Made by a program: the position numbers and the translations under genes | The notes under the pieces: generated by a model | The model's input: only the letters and a program-made list of their open reading frames with translations | The model's database searches: none | Told to the model about the DNA's origin: nothing | NCBI GenBank assembly: GCA_005888325.1 | Contig: VAWU01000068.1 | Location: 1 to 45,928, forward strand | Direction: 5' to 3' | Length of the DNA: 45,928 nucleotides | Source of the DNA: Actinomycetota bacterium | GTDB lineage: Bacteria; Actinomycetota; Acidimicrobiia; Acidimicrobiales; AC-14 | In this document: positions 1 through 7,791 of the stretch, one piece after another | Layout of the letters: the number at the start of each line of letters is the position of its first letter | Numbering within the stretch: the stretch's first letter is position 1

Positions 1-177
1 CGACGACGTCGTCGTGTCGATGCTCGGGCCGGGCCCGGCTCCGAGCCGGGGCGCAGCGGCGGACTCCCGGGTGGTGAGCCGGCCGGCCGGCTCCTGGCTG
101 CTGTCCCGTTCGGCCGCGCCGACGAAGACGAACAACGACAGGATCAACCCCAACGCGATCGTGCGGGAGTTGGTCAT
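1..177 (-). CDS. N-terminus of a secreted or membrane-anchored protein (runs off left edge)
   Basis: Only the first 59 codons are in the window; the gene continues past base 1. The product begins MTNSRTIALGLILSLFVFVG, a short polar N-region followed by a hydrophobic stretch of about 13 residues. This looks like a signal peptide or signal anchor. It is followed by a low-complexity Ala/Gly/Pro/Ser/Thr stretch typical of an exported protein's linker. No lipobox cysteine is visible. The ATG at 177 has GGGAG directly abutting it, a very short spacing, so the start is not certain. The gene lies 37 nt downstream of the histidine kinase stop on the same strand and could be the last gene of that operon. 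Function cannot be assigned from this fragment. Confidence 0.55.
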   Translation of the reverse strand, partial: MTNSRTIALGLILSLFVFVGAAERDSSQEPAGRLTTRESAAAPRLGAGPGPSIDTTTSS

Positions 178-214
178 CTCCCGATCATGGCCCACCGCCC
201 GGACGGCGGGGGCG

Positions 215-1585
215 TCATGCGTTCGCGGGGAGACGGACGACGAACCGAGCGCCGCCCGAGCCTGATTCGACGAGGATGCGACCGCCGTGCGCCTCGACGA
301 TCTCCTTGGCGATGGCCAGACCGAGACCCGCGCCCCCGGTGGCGCGGCTGCGCGAGTCGTCCAGCCGGGTGAAGCGCTCGAAGATCCGCTCCTGGTCGGC
401 CGCGGGGACGCCGGCGCCGTCATCGGCCACGACGATGACTGCGGTGCCGTCCGAGTGGTGGAGCTCGACCGTGACGCGCGACTCGGCGTGTCGATCCGCG
501 TTCTCGAGCAGGTTGCGTATGACGCGGCCGAGCTGGTCGGCGCTCCCGCTGACCTCGACGGCCGCGACCGGCGACGCCACGATGCGCGAACGGGCGCGAA
601 TTCGGATGCGCTCGACCTCCGTGCGCACGACGTCGTCGAGATCGACAGGAGCATGAGAGGCTCCCGCGCCGGGGTCGTCCGCCCGCGCCAGGAACAGCAG
701 GTCGCGCACCAAGCGTTCCATGCGTTGGTTGTCGTCGAGCAGGTCGGCGGCGGTGGTCGACCAGTCGGTCGTCGTGGGGTGCCCGACCGCGACCTCGAGC
801 TCGGCCCGGCTCGACGCGATCGGGCTCTGGAGCTCGTGCGACGCGTCGGCAACGAAGGCGCGTTGACGCTCCGCGAACCGCTGGAGGCGGTCGAGCATCC
901 CGTTCATCGTCGTCGCCAGTCGTCCGACCTCGTCGTCGATGTTCGGCTCGGGCACCCGTCGCGCCAGATCGCGGGAGGAGAAGTCGGCGACCTGGGCGCG
1001 GATGGCCTCGACCGGCCGCAGCGCATGCCCGACGACGACCCAGGTGGTCCCGCCGACGAAGACGAGCAGCAACGGCAAGCCGAGCACGAGGATCCGCCTG
1101 ACCGCGTCGACGCTCTCGCCCACCGGCTCGAGACTGCCGGCCGCGTAGACGATCAGCGGGCCCTCAGAGCTGGAGGTCCGCAGGGCGACGACGCGGAAGT
1201 CGGTGGTGTCGTGGGGATCCGGCAGGCCATGCATGGTGCGTCGTTCGGGACGGGTGCCGCGCGGCCGGAGCCCTGTGATGGGCCCCCTTTCCTCGAGGTT
1301 TGCGCTCCGCGACACGACCCGACCCGACGCGTCGATCACCTGCACGATGGCGTCCTCCTCCCCGGGCGCCGAAGGGGTGCGGGGCAGACTGCCTTGACGG
1401 GCGGCCGCAGCAACGTCCTCTGCCCGCGCCAGAGTCGCGTCGTCGATGTTGTCGACAAGTGAGCGGCGCAGCACCGCGAGGACGAGGATCGCGCTCACCA
1501 AGAGTGCGATGGCGACGACGAGGCACGCGGCGATCGTGGTGCGGGCACGTATGGTGCCCACGCGTCTCAACAGCCGGCTAGCCAC
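215..1585 (-). CDS. Membrane sensor histidine kinase (HAMP, HisKA, HATPase), 456 aa
   Basis: Sensor kinase of a two-component system at the cell membrane. Transmembrane segments lie near residues 17-39 and 164-186, bracketing an extracytoplasmic sensor region of about 125 residues. A HAMP linker follows at about 187-240. The H-box FVADASHELQSP places the phospho-accepting His at 250. The N-box (RNLLENADRH), G1 (DDGAGVP), F-box (FERFTRLDD) and G2 (GAGLGLAIAKEI) are all present, so the ATPase domain looks complete. The ATG overlaps the end of the response regulator gene by 8 nt, so the two are a coupled pair. Family knowledge places it among OmpR-partner kinases; the stimulus is not readable from sequence. 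Confidence 0.93.
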   Translation of the reverse strand: MASRLLRRVGTIRARTTIAACLVVAIALLVSAILVLAVLRRSLVDNIDDATLARAEDVAAAARQGSLPRTPSAPGEEDAIVQVIDASGRVVSRSANLEERGPITGLRPRGTRPERRTMHGLPDPHDTTDFRVVALRTSSSEGPLIVYAAGSLEPVGESVDAVRRILVLGLPLLLVFVGGTTWVVVGHALRPVEAIRAQVADFSSRDLARRVPEPNIDDEVGRLATTMNGMLDRLQRFAERQRAFVADASHELQSPIASSRAELEVAVGHPTTTDWSTTAADLLDDNQRMERLVRDLLFLARADDPGAGASHAPVDLDDVVRTEVERIRIRARSRIVASPVAAVEVSGSADQLGRVIRNLLENADRHAESRVTVELHHSDGTAVIVVADDGAGVPAADQERIFERFTRLDDSRSRATGGAGLGLAIAKEIVEAHGGRILVESGSGGARFVVRLPANA

Positions 1586-2255
1586 CGTCGGGGTCGAGGC
1601 GGTAGCCGACGAGCCTGATGGTCGCGATGGCCTTGCGACCGAAGGGCAGGTCGATCTTCTTGCGCAGGTAGCCGACGTAGACCTCGACGATGTTGAGGTC
1701 GCCGTCGAACGCGTAGTCCCACACGTGCTCGAGGATCTCGGACTTCGAGACGACGTCGCCGGCGCGGCGCATCAGATACTCCAGGAGCGAGAACTGGCGC
1801 GACGTGAGCGTGATCTCGGTGTCGCCGCGCCAGCAACGGTGCTGCGCCGGATCGAGGCGCAGGTCACCGGCCGTGAGGACGGTCGGCCGCTCACCGCTGC
1901 CCCGCCGGATCAGCGCGCGCAGGTGGGCGAGCAGCACCACGTAGCTGAACGGCTTGGTGAGGAAGTCGTCGGCACCCGTGTCGAGCGCCTCGGCATGGTC
2001 GAGCTCGCCTTCCTTCGCCGTGAGCATGAGGATGGGGGTCCAGATGTTCGCGTCGCGCAACGCGGAGCACACCTGGAAGCCGTTTTGACCGGGAAGCATG
2101 ATGTCGAGGACGATGGCGTCGTAGACGGCTTCCTTGGCGAGCCACAGCCCCTCGTCGCCGTCGAGCGCGACGTCGACGGCGAAGCCGTCCTCTTCCAGGC
2201 CCCGCTTGATCGCCCCGGCGAGTCGCTTCTCGTCTTCCACGACGAGGATCCGCAT
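1578..2255 (-). CDS. OmpR/PhoB-family response regulator, 225 aa
   Basis: DNA-binding response regulator paired with the overlapping downstream kinase. The receiver domain has acidic residues at 8-9 (VVEDE), the phosphoacceptor Asp51 (VLDIMLPG), and the conserved Lys101 (TKPF). A winged-helix output domain follows, ending VGYLRKKIDLPF...IRLVGYRL, as expected for OmpR-type regulators. I chose the ATG at 2255 because the receiver fold begins there (MRILVVEDE) and GGTGGG sits directly upstream. A longer reading frame to 2300 adds 15 residues with no family counterpart. The gene starts 63 nt after the stop of the FtsX permease on the same strand, so it may be co-transcribed with the ABC system and could regulate it (inference). 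Confidence 0.93.
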   Translation of the reverse strand: MRILVVEDEKRLAGAIKRGLEEDGFAVDVALDGDEGLWLAKEAVYDAIVLDIMLPGQNGFQVCSALRDANIWTPILMLTAKEGELDHAEALDTGADDFLTKPFSYVVLLAHLRALIRRGSGERPTVLTAGDLRLDPAQHRCWRGDTEITLTSRQFSLLEYLMRRAGDVVSKSEILEHVWDYAFDGDLNIVEVYVGYLRKKIDLPFGRKAIATIRLVGYRLDPDGG

Positions 2256-2318
2256 CCCACCAATGTGCCAGGCAACTGCTGAGCATCCGCTGAGATTCAC
2301 CTGAAGTCACCGAAGGGC

Positions 2319-4985
2319 TCACAGGTCGCGGACGAGGGCGATCGCGGGCCGGCGGATGGCGGTGAGGGTTCCGTACGCGGCGACGACCACCGCGACCAGC
2401 GCCACCGCGACGAAGCTGCCCAGGTAAGGCCAGGGGACGGCGAGCGTCGACGGCGGCGGGTCGAACACACCCGCGAGCACCTTCACGAGCATCACGGCCA
2501 GCGCCCAGCCCGCGATGGCGCCGGTCAACAGCCCGCCGAGGGCGACGAAGGCCGCCTCGGCCCAGATGAACGCACCGAGCTGGCGGGATCTCGCGCCCAG
2601 GGAGCCGGCGATGACGAACATACGACGCCGCTCGGTCAGGCCCAGCGCGAGCACCAGGCCCGTCGCCGCGGCGGCGAGGACGAGGGCGAAGCCGAGCTCG
2701 ACCTTGGTGAGGCCGGCGAGGTCGACCGAGGTCAGGCTCGAGCCGATGATGCGCCGGCTCGTGCGGATGTCGATGACCTTCGCCTCGGCTCCCACAACCG
2801 CGCGGATGCGACCGGCCACCGCCTGCGGAGATGCACCGCCGGTGTCGACGAGGAACGACCCGACGTCGTCGCTGCCGGTGGTGCGGGCCACGTAGTCGGC
2901 GTTAGCGACGAGGAAGCTATCGCGCGGGGCCGTGGGGAACTCCTTGGCCACCCCGGCGTAGTGGAACACGACGTCGCGGAGCTGCTTGGTGCGGGCGTCC
3001 TGGAGCCGCAACATGAGACGGTCGCCGGGACGGAGCTGGAAGTCGTGCACGGTCTCGGCGCTGACGAGGATCGAATCGGGACGCGCGCTCAGCGTCGAGA
3101 TGAGCTTGCGCGCCGTCCCGCCGACGAAGTAGGCGTCCTGCAGCTTGGTGGCCGCGACGATGCTCGCGGGGCGCACGCCGTAGAGGTCCTGGAGGTCGGC
3201 GCCGACGTAAGCGAACCGATGTTGGATGGGCTCGACGTGCTCGACTCCCGCGACCTTGGCCAACCGGGCGGCACCAGCGGGGCCGACGCGCGCGCCAGGC
3301 GACTCGATGACCGTGACGTCCGCGCCGTTGGTGAGGCGTGCGTCGACGTCTGCCTGCTGCCGGTACGTCGAGTTGAACACGGCCGTGGACAACGCGAAGG
3401 ACGCGGTCAAGGTGACGAGCACGAGCGCGCGCGCCAGGAGCCGTCGCTGGCGGGACATGGAAGCCGCCACCGTGCCGCAAAGGTTGCCGGCCAGGGGACG
3501 GACGCTCCGACGGATCAGGCCCCGGCCCCGCCCGAGGACCAGGTCGGCGAGGCGCCACGCGAGCAGGGCCGCGCCCGACCACAGCAGCGCGGGGCCGGCG
3601 AACGCCCAGTAGCTCACCGAGATGGTGGGAACGCCCTCGGGCGCGAGGACCAGCTTGTAGCCGCCGCGGCCGGTGAGCCAGAACACCACGCCACTCGCCA
3701 GCAACAGCCACACGTCGAGGCCGAGGCGAGCCCAACGCGGGCGGCGCGTGGCGCGCCCCACGCTGCGGCGGCCCGCGACAACGGTGATCTCACGAGCGTC
3801 CCGCCAGGCGGGCACCGCGACGGTCGCTGCCGCGATCGCCAGCCCGGCGACCGCCGCGCCGCTCGCCCAGCCGATCGCCGCACCGGTGGTGGCACCGAAG
3901 GCGCCGGTACCGAACGCGAGTCGCCCGACCAACCGCGCCAATCTGAGCCCGGCCGCGGCACCGACGAGCCCGACGACCGCGGCCTCGAGCACACCGAGCC
4001 GGACCAGCTGGGTCGTGGTCGCGCCGCGGGCGCGCAGCAAAGACTGTTCTCTACGCCGTCGCTCCGCGCCGACGCCCGCGACCGTCGCCGTGAGCATCCC
4101 GGCCAGCACTGCGCCGGGAAGCCCGAGGAACAGGAAGAGCATCTGCGCGTAGAGCGCGTCGGAGCGGGCCGCGCCGAGGGTCGCGGCCAGGTTGTCGCCC
4201 ACCAGCCCGGCGCCCGCCAGCCGCACCTCGAGGTTGCGCGCCCGGCCCGAGACCGCGGCATAGGCGGCCGAGGGGTCGGACGCCAACTGGTGGCCGAGGC
4301 GCGCGTGCACCTGCGTGTGCACCAGGTCCGGGCGCTGGGCCCCGAGCGGGTCGAACTGCGCATGCCACTGGTCGGCCGGCATCACCAGCACGTTGTCGGG
4401 CGGCGCCGGTGGTTGCGCGCCGACCGGCGCGCCCACGTTCTGGAAGAAGGAGTCGGCCTGGGGCACGTCGACCACGCCATCGACCCGGACAAGCACGGGC
4501 GCCATCCCGGCACGGCCGATCGTGACGGTGTCGCCCGGCGCGGCGTGGAGGTTGGCTGCGGTCTGCTGCGCGACCAGCACGCCCGCGCGCGCGCCCGTCA
4601 GGTCGCGGAACACCGCGGGGAACGCGGCGCGGTACCCGTCGGGCAGACCGATCACGACGCCCGGCCCCGTCGTCTGGGTGGTTCCGCCCGCGCTGGCCTC
4701 GAACCCGGTGGTCGTGGCGAAACCGACCGGGAGCGCGGCGCGCACGCCTGCCGCGCGCCTCACGCGATCGAGCACGACCGTGGGATCGAAGCCGGGCTGC
4801 GCTTCGACCTGCCAGTCCACCGAGACGTCGGCAATCGAGCGGCGCGTCATCGTGGCCTTGGATGCGGACAGGAAGGAGCCGATCGACGCGAGAACCCCGA
4901 CTGCGACGGCGATACCCGCGGCGGTGGCCAGGAGCCGGCCGCGTCGACGCGCGGCGAGGCCGCGCAGCCACGTCAGGCCGAGCAT
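2319..4985 (-). CDS. ABC transporter permease with two FtsX domains, 888 aa
   Basis: Inner-membrane permease of the MacB/LolCE superfamily (type VII ABC), which couples ATP hydrolysis to export or envelope remodelling rather than import. One TM helix near residues 20-40 is followed by a large extracytoplasmic MacB-like domain. A first FtsX domain lies at about 280-395, several more helices at about 430-540, a second periplasmic domain, and a second FtsX domain at about 760-885. The architecture is a tandem duplication in one chain, as in large actinobacterial permeases. The ATG at 4985 overlaps the 3' end of the upstream ATPase by 13 nt, so translation is probably coupled. No strong Shine-Dalgarno is visible, which fits coupling. 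The substrate is unknown. Confidence 0.9.
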   Translation of the reverse strand: MLGLTWLRGLAARRRGRLLATAAGIAVAVGVLASIGSFLSASKATMTRRSIADVSVDWQVEAQPGFDPTVVLDRVRRAAGVRAALPVGFATTTGFEASAGGTTQTTGPGVVIGLPDGYRAAFPAVFRDLTGARAGVLVAQQTAANLHAAPGDTVTIGRAGMAPVLVRVDGVVDVPQADSFFQNVGAPVGAQPPAPPDNVLVMPADQWHAQFDPLGAQRPDLVHTQVHARLGHQLASDPSAAYAAVSGRARNLEVRLAGAGLVGDNLAATLGAARSDALYAQMLFLFLGLPGAVLAGMLTATVAGVGAERRRREQSLLRARGATTTQLVRLGVLEAAVVGLVGAAAGLRLARLVGRLAFGTGAFGATTGAAIGWASGAAVAGLAIAAATVAVPAWRDAREITVVAGRRSVGRATRRPRWARLGLDVWLLLASGVVFWLTGRGGYKLVLAPEGVPTISVSYWAFAGPALLWSGAALLAWRLADLVLGRGRGLIRRSVRPLAGNLCGTVAASMSRQRRLLARALVLVTLTASFALSTAVFNSTYRQQADVDARLTNGADVTVIESPGARVGPAGAARLAKVAGVEHVEPIQHRFAYVGADLQDLYGVRPASIVAATKLQDAYFVGGTARKLISTLSARPDSILVSAETVHDFQLRPGDRLMLRLQDARTKQLRDVVFHYAGVAKEFPTAPRDSFLVANADYVARTTGSDDVGSFLVDTGGASPQAVAGRIRAVVGAEAKVIDIRTSRRIIGSSLTSVDLAGLTKVELGFALVLAAAATGLVLALGLTERRRMFVIAGSLGARSRQLGAFIWAEAAFVALGGLLTGAIAGWALAVMLVKVLAGVFDPPPSTLAVPWPYLGSFVAVALVAVVVAAYGTLTAIRRPAIALVRDL

Positions 4986-5656
4986 CGGCGGGTGTCACGG
5001 GTATCGAGGCGACCGTCGAGCATGCGCCAGCGTTCGGGCAGGCGGTCGGCGACGAGCACGTCGTGGGTGGTGACGACCAGGGCCGCGTCGAGGTGGCGCG
5101 CCGCCTCGAGGAGCGCGTCGACCACGATCGCGCCGTTGACGTGGTCGAGCTGACCGGTGGGCTCGTCGGCCAGGATCAACCGCGGCCGCCCCGCGAGGGC
5201 GCGAGCCACGGCCACGCGCTGGGCCTGCCCGCCGGAGAGCTCCTCGGGCAGCTTCGCGGCCAGCGCCTCCAAGCCGAGGCGGGCGAGCGCGCCGCGAGCG
5301 ACGGCGTCGGCCTCGTGCTGAGACGCGCCCCCGAGGACGAGCGGGAGCGCCACGTTCTCGACGACGTCGAGCGGTGCCATCAGGCTCGGGCCCTGCAGCA
5401 CGACCGCGACGGGGCCGGGCCGAAGCTCCGTCCGGGTACCGATCCCCGGCCAGCTCACGTGGCCCGCGGTGGGCTCGTCGAGGCCGGCGAACAGGTGGAG
5501 CAGGGTCGACTTGCCCGACCCCGAGGGACCGGTGACCGCGACCAGCTGGTGGGCGACGATCTCGCAGGAGACGCCGTGGACGGCGACCACCGCGCCCGGC
5601 CCCGTGCCGAACGTCCTCGCGACACCATCGCAGCGCACGAGGACCTCCGCCGTCAC
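4973..5656 (-). CDS. ABC transporter ATP-binding protein (MacB/LolD type), 227 aa
   Basis: Cytoplasmic ATPase for the adjacent FtsX permease. Walker A is GPSGSGKST at about 43-51, the Q-loop region VVLQGPS at about 86, the signature LSGGQAQRVAVARA from 140, Walker B LILADEPTGQLD at about 160-171, and the switch His at 198 (VTTHD). The start is a GTG at 5656 that forms a 4-nt GTGA overlap with the stop of the first ATPase gene. The reading frame is open further upstream, but that extension lies inside the upstream gene and resembles no ABC sequence. Length is typical for LolD-like subunits. Having two non-identical ATPases for one double-FtsX permease suggests an asymmetric heterodimeric motor (inference). 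Confidence 0.92.
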   Translation of the reverse strand: MTAEVLVRCDGVARTFGTGPGAVVAVHGVSCEIVAHQLVAVTGPSGSGKSTLLHLFAGLDEPTAGHVSWPGIGTRTELRPGPVAVVLQGPSLMAPLDVVENVALPLVLGGASQHEADAVARGALARLGLEALAAKLPEELSGGQAQRVAVARALAGRPRLILADEPTGQLDHVNGAIVVDALLEAARHLDAALVVTTHDVLVADRLPERWRMLDGRLDTRDTRRCSA

Positions 5657-6315
5657 GCCACGACCTCTCCGTCCATGAGTCCTACGATGCGGTCCGCCTC
5701 CGCCGAGACCGTGCGGCTGTGGGTCACCACGACGATCGCCGAGCCGGCCGCGGCGCGTTCGCGGAGCAGAGTGAGGACGCCCGCCTCGGTGGACGCGTCG
5801 ACTTCGCCGGTGGGCTCGTCGGCAAGGACGATGGCGGGGTCGTTCACCAGGGCGACGGCCAGCCCGGCGCGCGCCGCCTCGCCGCCCGAGAGCTCGGACG
5901 GGAAGGCCTCGGCGCGGTGGTCGAGGCTCAGCTCCGCGAGCAACGCTGCCCGTCGTTCGCGGTCGGGGCGCCCCGCGAGCGACTGCGACAGCGCAAGGTT
6001 CCGGTCGAGGCTCAGATGCTCGAACAGGTTCGCTGACTGGAACACCATGCCGATGGCGCGGGCGCGCAGCGCGGCCCGCTCGGGCTCCGGCCGTCGGCTC
6101 ATCACCTGCCCCGTGACCTTCACCGTGCCGCCGTCGGGCTCGTCGAGCCCGGCGAGGCACGCGAGGAGGGTCGACTTGCCGGAGCCGGACGGTCCCGTCA
6201 CGGCCACCAGCTCGCCGCGCTCGACCGCGAGCGTCACCCCGCGCAACGCCAGCGTCTCCTCCTCGCCGACGTGGAAGAAGCGGAAGAGTCGATCCGCCTC
6301 GAGGACCGGTGTCAT
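5653..6315 (-). CDS. ABC transporter ATP-binding protein with divergent signature motif, 220 aa
   Basis: First of two ATPases in the export operon. Walker A is GPSGSGKST at about 41-49, Q-loop MVFQSANLFEHLS at about 91-103, Walker B AIVLADEPTGEVD at about 162-174, and switch His in VVVTHSRTV. The signature reads LSGGEAARAGLAVAL: the usual Gln-Gln-Arg segment is replaced, although LSGG itself is kept. Start ATG 6315 shares one base with the upstream lipoprotein stop (TGATG), which indicates translational coupling. The stop overlaps the GTG of the second ATPase. The altered signature next to a canonical partner resembles ABC heterodimers with one weaker site. That mechanistic reading is inference. 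Confidence 0.92.
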   Translation of the reverse strand: MTPVLEADRLFRFFHVGEEETLALRGVTLAVERGELVAVTGPSGSGKSTLLACLAGLDEPDGGTVKVTGQVMSRRPEPERAALRARAIGMVFQSANLFEHLSLDRNLALSQSLAGRPDRERRAALLAELSLDHRAEAFPSELSGGEAARAGLAVALVNDPAIVLADEPTGEVDASTEAGVLTLLRERAAAGSAIVVVTHSRTVSAEADRIVGLMDGEVVA

Positions 6316-6980
6316 CAGCTCCACCCGAACGAGTCGGTCACGATCCGCCACGGGTCGACGTTGTCGGCTCCCTGCGGGCCGGACAGCGTGAGGACCGCCT
6401 CCGTGCCGTTGCGCCAGAACTCGTAGCGCTCGACGTCGAGGCGCCTCACCTTTCCGGTGACGGCATCGGGGTTGCTGTCGGCCCGATAGGTGATCAGGAC
6501 GGCCTGGCCCGCCTTGCGCGTCACCACGGTGACGCGGCCGGACGCGAAGTTCCCGACCGCAGCTGTGATCGCCGGCACTTCGCCCTGCTGGGCGGACGAG
6601 ACCGTCGGGGCGCTCGCGACGCTGACCGTCTCCATGCGGATGCTGTTGAGGTTGTCGGTGAAGACGACGGCCCCGCCCTGCTCGCTGCGGGCCCAACCCT
6701 CGGGCACCTTCACGCTGAACCCGCCCGACGGCGGCGAGTACGCGACGAAGACCTGGTTGTCGGGGATGTCGCCCGCCGGGTTGATCTCCGGGGCGTTGGG
6801 GTCGACACCTCCGGCGGGCACGCTCGGCTGTGTGGTCGAGGTCGTGGACCCACTGTCGACTTCGCGCGGGGCCTTCGGCTTGGTGGAGGGCTTGGGCGCG
6901 CTCGACTTCGAGCCGCCACCGCAGGCGCCCGCGATCAGCGCGAGAACCACGAGCCCCGCGACGATGACGATCCGACTCAC
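6315..6980 (-). CDS. Secreted lipoprotein of the ABC operon, about 221 aa
   Basis: The product begins with a short basic N-region, a hydrophobic core (VIVAGLVVLALIAG) and Cys20 in the context AGACGGG, a somewhat atypical lipobox. A Ser/Thr/Pro/Lys-rich linker of about 50 residues follows, then a globular domain with FSVKVPEGW and VVFTDN, reminiscent of PsbP/LpqN-like small lipoprotein folds (resemblance by eye only). I chose the GTG at 6980 because GGGGAG lies 7 nt upstream and it places the signal peptide at the N-terminus; the open frame extends to 7070 without a signal. It is the first gene of the operon, with its stop overlapping the ATPase start, so it is likely an extracytoplasmic component or cargo-binding partner of the exporter (inference). 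Confidence 0.75.
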   Translation of the reverse strand: MSRIVIVAGLVVLALIAGACGGGSKSSAPKPSTKPKAPREVDSGSTTSTTQPSVPAGGVDPNAPEINPAGDIPDNQVFVAYSPPSGGFSVKVPEGWARSEQGGAVVFTDNLNSIRMETVSVASAPTVSSAQQGEVPAITAAVGNFASGRVTVVTRKAGQAVLITYRADSNPDAVTGKVRRLDVERYEFWRNGTEAVLTLSGPQGADNVDPWRIVTDSFGWS

Positions 6981-7086
6981 TCCCGTGCTCCCCGTGTTGG
7001 CGCGTCCACGAGCCCGAGGGTACGGAGACGGAGGTATCGGACCCCGCCGACGAAGGTCAACGCACGGCAAATCTTGGTGTCATGTC

Positions 7087-7092
7087 TACGCT
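7087..7092 (+). promoter_or_regulatory. Candidate -10 element for a leaderless response regulator gene
   Basis: TACGCT lies 6 nt before the GTG start at 7099, and there is no Shine-Dalgarno upstream of that GTG. This is the arrangement expected if transcription begins at or next to the start codon. No convincing -35 is visible. It lies in the 118-nt divergent gap between the lipoprotein and the regulator. Confidence 0.3.
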
Positions 7093-7098
7093 CGACCC

Positions 7099-7791
7099 GT
7101 GGCCGCACCTCACATCCTGGTCGTGGAGGACGAGGACGACGAGCCCATCGGGCGCAGCCTGGAGGACGCGCTGGCCGCCCAGGGCTACCGCGTCACATGG
7201 GTCACGACCGCGGCCGCCGCGGACATCGCGACCGACCGCGAGCGCCCCGACCTCGCGCTGGTGGACCTCGGCCTCCCCGACGCCGACGGCGTCAACCTCT
7301 GCCGGCGCATCCGAGCGCGGCGACCGACGACCACCGTCGTCATCGTCACCGCTCGCAGCGACGAGATCGACGTGGTGCTCGGCCTCGATGCGGGCGCCGA
7401 CGACTACGTGACGAAGCCGTTCCGGCTCACGGAGCTGCTCGCTCGGATCCGCGCCCATCTGCGCCGTCCACACGGCGAGCCGTCGCACGATCGGCTCGTC
7501 GTCGGCCACCTCACGCTCGACCCCGAGGCCCGCCGAGCCTGGCTGGACGACCGCGAGCTCGAGCTGCGAGCCAAGGAGTTCGACCTGCTCGCACTGCTCA
7601 TGGCGCAGGCGGGTCGGGCCGTCACCCGCGGGCGCATCATGGCCGAGGTGTGGGACGAGCACTGGTTCGGCCCGACCAAGACCCTCGACATGCACATCTC
7701 CGCGCTGCGTCGCAAGCTCGGCGGCCAAGACGAGGCGTACGCGACGATCACGACGCTGCGCGGCGTCGGCTATCGGTTGGAGCTCCCATGA
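7099..7791 (+). CDS. OmpR-family response regulator, 230 aa
   Basis: Second two-component regulator, divergent from the ABC operon. The receiver has acidic residues at 10-14 (VVEDEDDE), phosphoacceptor Asp56 (ALVDLGLPD) and Lys106 (YVTKPFR). The C-terminal winged helix ends MHISALRRKLGG and TLRGVGYRLEL. The GTG at 7099 gives the canonical receiver N-terminus. An open frame reaches back to 6490 on this strand, but it is antisense to the lipoprotein gene and carries no domain. The stop overlaps the downstream kinase start as ATGA, so the two are translationally coupled. Location suggests it may control the divergent exporter, itself, or both. Confidence 0.92.
   Translation: MAAPHILVVEDEDDEPIGRSLEDALAAQGYRVTWVTTAAAADIATDRERPDLALVDLGLPDADGVNLCRRIRARRPTTTVVIVTARSDEIDVVLGLDAGADDYVTKPFRLTELLARIRAHLRRPHGEPSHDRLVVGHLTLDPEARRAWLDDRELELRAKEFDLLALLMAQAGRAVTRGRIMAEVWDEHWFGPTKTLDMHISALRRKLGGQDEAYATITTLRGVGYRLELP

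Noticed and set aside
2961-5153. A 730-codon open frame on the plus strand opposite the FtsX permease
   Set aside because: It is antisense to a clear permease gene, has no recognisable domain, and is rich in Arg/Gly/His/Glu as expected from a mirror frame in high-GC DNA.
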